NCBI RefSeq assembly: GCF_954871325.1
Contig: NC_088775.1
Span: forward strand, 47,655,561 to 47,719,560
Source: Gordionus sp. m RMFG-2023
Lineage: Eukaryota; Nematomorpha; Gordioida; Chordodea; Parachordodidae
DNA: 64,000 bases
Reading direction: 5' to 3'
Positions 59,180 to 64,000 of the stretch are shown piece after piece. The first letter of the stretch is position 1, and each line of letters begins with the position of its first letter. The notes below the pieces were generated by a model, which worked only from the letters and a program-made list of their open reading frames with translations, had not been told where the DNA came from and searched no databases. Position numbers and translations under genes: made by a program.

Positions 59180-60683
59180 TTACTCGTTCCCGAAAACCTT
59201 TATCCATGTCCTTCCCAGAAGTGCAATCTTGTCACTTTGAACTACATATGCATTTAAGTTTTGAGTTTTCTCTTCATATTTCACTTTTATTTGAACGATT
59301 CCTAACAACTCTATCCTTTTTCCATCATATCCAGTGAGTTTTGTATCCGATTTATTTAAGACTTTGTTTCCAATCTTTCTTGCAATATTAATCGGCAATA
59401 TAGTATACCTCAAACCCGTATCGATCTGCATGGCTATTGGTATATCATTGAGGTATATTGTAACTTTGTAAGCGTCATTTGCCTTGTCATCATCATCCAT
59501 ATTGTTTACATCTACGTTAAATAAATTGTGTTCCTTTTTTTCTACTTTATCATCATTATCTTCTTTTATTTCTAATATATCGACGGTATTTATTGCTCGA
59601 AAATCTAAATTGATTATTATTATTGCCTCGATATCTGTTATTGTATGATTGATTATAGTTTTGATTATTATTGTATCTTGGTATATATCTCGATTCGTTT
59701 TGTTGTCTATAATATCTGTAATTATTTTCATTATATTTATAATTATCATCATTATTATATCTATATTTATTGTAATTGTTATTATAATTATTATTTTTAT
59801 TGTTAAATCTTGCAAAATTATTATACGATCTTGGCCCAATATATCCCCTTTCATTAATGTAATCTCTTGAATTGTAATTGTTTTGATATCTCGATTCATA
59901 ATTATTCGGATGTCGCGAATTGAAATTGTTTTGATATCGCGGATTGAAATTGTTTTGAAATCGTGGATTGAAATTGTTCCCTTGATAATTGTTTCTCTGA
60001 TAGTTATCATATCTTGGTTTCCATTGATATATGTTCACGTTATTTGTTTGCGCATTCATCCCCTTATTGTGATCATCGTATTTCATCATCCTTCTATCCT
60101 AATCCATTTTATTGTCTCTGCATTTCTATTTGTTTTATTTCCGTAGTGTCCCTACTATTTTTATGTTATCTATTTTATTAATTATTTTATCAAACACTTC
60201 TTGTTCCTCAATTTCCTTTCCTATTTTTAATATCTCTGGTATATTTACACTTTCTATACGTAAAATTTTCTGTCGTATATCTTTATTAATTGAAAATTTT
60301 TTTATTCTCTCAATCGCTCTAATATAATCACTGAATTTGCATTTATTACTTAATAAACATAATCTACTCACCCAATCACTGAATGTCTCATTTTTTTCTT
60401 GAATAATTTCACTAAACTCTTTTAAATATGTTATATACGATTTAATAGTCTAAATCTTTCGAGTAAGATTAACGGATTGCTAAACTCTGTTGGAGTACAT
60501 ATCGCCTCCAGTTTCAGGTATTCCTCTTTAGAAAATTTTTGAGTAAACGCATACCCCTTCTCCGCGTCTGAAAATTAAGGGTCTCTAAAAATAGCGTCAA
60601 ATTTTTTTAAAAAAAACTTCAATATTATTATTATAATTTGGACACTCAATGAAATTGTTTTTAACATTTACTAACGGTTTCAT
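59180..60683 (-). pseudogene. Gypsy B gag and protease region
   Basis: Fossil. A gag-like start near 60683 (MKPLVNVKNNFIECP) and a stretch 60371-60135 with SINKDIRQKILRI. 60089-59556 is extremely rich in Asn, Tyr and Arg (NNFNPRFQNNFNPRYQNNF-type repeats), resembling an RNA-binding Gag tail without zinc knuckles. The protease follows, with AMQIDTGLRYTILP and TKLTGYDGKRIELLG (59200-59460). The N-rich repeats also leave open frames on other strands, which are not genes. Confidence 0.75.
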
Positions 60684-60765
60684 TATTATTTTATTATATC
60701 ATACTATATCATTTATAATTATAATTTATTATATATATATATCAAAATACAATATTTAATATCGT

Positions 60766-60925
60766 TGATAATGCATCGCTTTTAATGTGAATAATCTCCC
60801 ATTACCATCTATATATTGCTTGCCATGAATTAGTCTATAAGCGTGTTGCATGTCTTCTCGTCTATGATAACGTAAAAGAATAATAGTTTTACTTTCATGT
60901 TCTTTAATGTTAAAATTTACACAAA
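60766..60925 (-). pseudogene. Unrecognised peptide-coding remnant
   Basis: Minus strand: EKVVCVNFNIKEHESKTIILL, then RYHRREDMQHAYRLIHGKQY and DGNGRLFTLKAMHY. About 60 codons open in one frame and less AT-rich in composition than the flanks, so it looks once-coding. The look of a short RRM-like fold tail is only an impression. It could be the 5' part of Gypsy B or a separate gene remnant. Confidence 0.4.
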
Positions 60926-61189
60926 CTACTTTTTCAAATATATTTTTTTTATTTCAAAATTTTCAAAAAACAAAAAGTAATAATATTTCCATCATCGATA
61001 AATATTTTCATAAAACTACAAAAATGATTGACATTTCTTTAATATATATCTATATTATAATTTTCCGATGTCATCACTACGTCATTGTGACGTCATATCA
61101 TCGCTACGTCATGTCATCGCTACGTATTTATTTATTTTTATTAATTTATTTATTTTTTATAAAAGCAAGACTCAAATAAAAAGCAACTA

Positions 61190-61990
61190 TTATATCCTGG
61201 TAAATAATATTTATAATTTATAAAAATATTTATTTATTTACTTTTTTTATAGGTGAAATATTTTGAGAAGAAAATCCAAGAAAGCAAGACTCAAATAAAA
61301 AGCAACTATAATCCTGGTAAATAATATTTTTAATTTATGATATCAAAAATTAAATATCATTCAATTATTAATTCAACCAATATTCGTTTTGAGAAGAAAG
61401 GGTAAATAATATTTTTTATTTATAAAAATGAGTTTTTACAAATCAAACAATCATACACCCTTATTTTCGAAAAAATGAGTTTTTACAAGGGCTAATATCA
61501 AAAAATAAATATCATTCAATTCTTTCAAGTAAATTAAATTATAAATGCTTATATTTTACATTTAGAATACATCAATTTTAGCTTCTGATGATATTCCCAC
61601 TCTTTCTAGAGAGTTGAACCTAATATTGATTCCTCTTCAGGTTTAATACATTAATATTTTTAAAATTATTCTTATGTTTTTATTTTAGATAACAAGCCCT
61701 GTCTTAACCTCTCTTAATGATTGTACAGATGCTGATTAAGCAACTATTATCCTGGTAAATTATTATTTTTTATTTATTAAAATGAGTTTTTACAAGGGTT
61801 GATATCAAAAAATAAATATCATTCAATTATTAATTCAGCCCATTAATATATAAATATGAGTTTTTACAAATCAAACAATCATCATACACCTTTAGTTTAC
61901 AAAAAGTATAACATCAATAATTTAAACTTTCCCATTCCAGCTACACACATTCAAAATTATTATAAATATTTATGAAAATAGTTTCAAAAC
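61190..61990 (+). repeat. Dispersed short repeats and an exon-like pair in Helitron copy 2
   Basis: Three or four copies of AAGCAACTAT--TCCTGGTAAAT plus ATGAGTTTTTACAA--AATATCATTCAATT. Between them 61575-61640 reads LASDDIPTLSRELNLILIPLQ up to a GGTTTAATA donor, and after a TTTTAG acceptor (61690) ITSPVLTSLNDC. This looks like two exons of an unknown gene carried by the element; no function assigned. Confidence 0.5.
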
Positions 61991-62023
61991 ACAAAAGATT
62001 AACCCTACCTTTTTTTAAACAAA

Positions 62024-62170
62024 AATGTGGTATAAAACAAGGATGTGGCACCCCCCCCCCCTTTTCAATCTACTTAGTGACATCACAAATACCAGTAACC
62101 TACGTAATGTAGACTGGCTATGCTACGCCGACAACATATATATCATTATGAAGATGTCTCTAACATTAAT
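62024..62170 (+). pseudogene. LINE-type reverse-transcriptase fragment (GIKQG ... YADNIYIIM)
   Basis: CGIKQGCGTPPP, then in another frame FNLLSDITNTSNLRNVDWL and CYADNIYIIMKM, matching the GIKQGD-LSP-LFN and YADDI motifs of non-LTR reverse transcriptases. The C run at 62051-62061 separates the two frames, so slippage there probably moved the frame. The catalytic second Asp reads Asn. About 50 codons in all. Confidence 0.7.
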
Positions 62171-62411
62171 TATTTTAACAATAGTCACAAATAATATGTG
62201 AAAAATCAGATAAAAAATTTAAAAAAACTATTCTATTTTCCTTTCCTTCCCTATTAATTTCTTTTATTATCTTCACCTTTCTCAAACTTTTTAATTTCCT
62301 ATTTCTTTCTCTTTAGCCTCCTTTCCCTTTTAATTTCCCTATTTTCTTTCCATTTACAATACTTGATATTTTTTATAATTTAAATAAATTTATATATCTA
62401 TTTTAAGCATC

Positions 62412-64000
62412 CTACGTATTTTTAAAGCTATCCATTTTGTCAGGCCGCACAATATGTCCTTTTATCTCTGATGAATATTTTGTCTAACTAACAGAAAAAT
62501 ATCCAAAGTACATTATTTTTAGTATTTAACTAAATTAATATATCAATTTTTAAGGATCCTACTTTTTTAAAAGCTTGCCTTTTGTCAGATCCACAATTGC
62601 TCTATTCTCCATGCTGATTATTTTGTATAACTCACCAAAAAATAAGTACATTATTTTTATTATAAATAATTTTATATAGGATTTTATATCTATCCAAAAA
62701 ATCGATATATCTATTACAATATTTTTATTATTCAATTAAAATTATATATTTATTCTTAAGGATCCTACCTTTTTAACAATACTCCTTTTTATTCTTACTA
62801 ATTTTTTTGTATAACTCAATAAAGACAAAATGGGGTTTTCTATCATTAGGATTTTACATTTATTCCAAAACAAAATACATACTACGGTATTTATATTATT
62901 TAAATTATTCTATATCTATTCACAAGGTTCCTATTTTTTTTTTATTTGCCAATTGGACTCTCCGAATGGTATTTTATTTTAATCCTACCTTATAAAATTA
63001 ACTCGAGAATTGTTTTGTTTTTACTTTAGTTAACTATCCCCATCTTATTTCCTCTTTATAATTGTTCAAATATTGATATATCAGTCATTAATAATGAACA
63101 AATGCAAAATAAGCCTTTAGAAGAACATGATAGGCTTGATAAGTCCCCACCCCCAAATTTTTTTTTTATTATAGCCACTTCTAATATCCTCTACAAGTTT
63201 ACAGTATATTAATGTTTGTTTAATTTCAACAATAGTTTATTTATATTTGTGGCTGATTTCTTTATTTGTCTAGGCTAACCCAATCTTAATCTCTCACATT
63301 GTTACAAAACATGATGTATCTATTATTAAAGATAAGCAAAGAAAAAAATGGCAATTCAACAAACGCCTTACCCGTTCTAGAGTTACTGGTGGCCAAGATA
63401 ATAAGGAACTGTGAACTCCTCTGGAGGTTTATTTTGTTTTTTATCTAATGTTTTATATCTATATGTTTATTTTATATTCACTCAGTTGCCTCCAAATGAT
63501 ATTTCTACCACCACTACCACAATTCCTATGCCACCTCTACCTAATTTTTAACAAATATAAGCATTTAATTCCACTATCATTCACCTAACTAGGAGTTAAT
63601 ATAAATAATACTTTATCCGATTCCCTGAGGAACTTTCATGAATATTTAGAGGGATGTTCAAACGTGAATGTGTATGGCGGTCAATTTCATTAACATTATT
63701 AATGCAAAAATATGCGTTAGTTTTGTCATGGCCTTTATAACAATACTTACGACCGTTTTATGGTTGAGTTGACAATGTTGTTCATGATTCTATTTTAGAG
63801 GGGGATACCCAAACTGACACTTTGGCAGAAATATCATTTTGCGTTCTTCTTTTACCAGTAACCCAAGGCCTCAGCTTTATCAGGATACAATGGGTGTTGT
63901 ACACTGCTTTGGTAATCCGTCATTATTACTTTCACCTACAACCCTAAATGGGATGATATTATACATTAATTATTTCTGCAGACGACTGCCCAGATTTATT
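62412..64000 (+). repeat. 1.6-kb segment shared with 15440-17060
   Basis: Direct-orientation paralogue of the earlier segment, about 80 percent alike by eye. Here the exon-like blocks read NKRLTRSRVTGGQDNKEL, LPPNDISTTTTTIPMPPLPN and TLSDSLRNFHEYLEGCSN. The C-run of copy 1 (16132-16143) is represented by CCCCACCCCC at 63146. Confidence 0.85.

Larger units (their letters stand above)
56294..60720 (-). mobile_element. Gypsy-type LTR element (Gypsy B), 5' end not seen
   Basis: Minus-strand parts in order from 60683: gag-like region, protease, reverse transcriptase, RNase H, integrase, polypurine tract and LTR at 55998-56293. The 5' LTR is missing from the window; the Helitron-like element that starts at 61049 may separate it. 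Several breaks. Related to but distinct from Gypsy 1 and Gypsy A. It abuts the point where Gypsy A ends, as would follow from insertion into Gypsy A. Confidence 0.82.
61049..64000 (+). mobile_element. Helitron-like element, copy 2 (runs off the window)
   Basis: Starts TCTATATTATAATTTTCCG after an A, like copy 1 at 11983, with the same GACGTCAT leader and a shorter 16-bp minisatellite. 62412-64000 matches 15440-17060. The part between (61190-62400) differs from copy 1. It contains direct repeats (AAAGCAACTAT-ATCCTGGTAAATAATATTTTTTATTT at about 61180, 61300 and 61735) and GAGTTTTTACAA blocks. The 3' hairpin lies beyond 64000 if present. Confidence 0.72.

Noticed and set aside
59649-60146. Plus-strand Ile/Val-rich frames resembling membrane segments
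   Set aside because: They are the antisense of the Asn/Tyr/Arg-rich Gypsy B gag region.

Overview
The window is strongly AT-rich, intron-bearing eukaryotic DNA, probably from an invertebrate animal. That guess rests on BED-finger and ZMYM1-like hAT transposases with short spliceosomal introns, Gypsy-type LTR elements, a piggyBac relic, Helitron ends and LINE fragments, all read with the standard code. The species cannot be told. No intact host gene was found; almost every coding stretch belongs to a transposable element.

Layout. 1-1003 is plain AT-rich DNA; 1004-2215 is a 119-bp satellite; 2384-2835 is a 32-bp minisatellite. 3740-9357 is a 5.6-kb hAT element (hAT1) with a broken ZMYM1-like transposase, one exon of which is tandemly triplicated. 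A LINE reverse-transcriptase tail lies at 10380-10775. 11983-17803 is a Helitron-like element with a TC 5' end and a hairpin plus CTAG 3' end. It carries tandem SINE-like units, a piggyBac deletion derivative and an inverted copy of its own 3' end. 18145-24081 is a minus-strand Gypsy element with LTRs and a perfect 5-bp target duplication. 24205-26766 holds two inverted blocks of the 119-bp satellite. 26767-33051 is a transposase-less foldback element whose arms are arrays of a ~290-bp unit; its centre holds a 698-bp MITE with a perfect 8-bp target duplication and hAT1-family ends.

35200-42416 is a second hAT element (hAT2) with a nearly complete four-exon BED-hAT transposase. Its ~1.85-kb inverted arms are built from the same 119-bp satellite. 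43441-51606 is a third hAT element (hAT3, minus strand) with 1.1-kb inverted arms and a perfect 8-bp duplication; a fourth, internally deleted hAT (hAT4) is nested in it. 51.9-53.2 kb holds a tRNA-derived relic, a 276-bp tandem duplication and SINE-like tail sequence. 53.8-60.7 kb holds two degraded minus-strand Gypsy elements. From 61049 to the window end is a second copy of the Helitron-like element, with a small LINE relic inside.

The most unusual theme is that three separate elements have kilobase-long inverted arms, and in two of them the arms are tandem satellite arrays that also occur alone or in part elsewhere. This suggests exchange between transposon ends and satellite DNA. All homology calls are from memory and pattern reading; no search was run.
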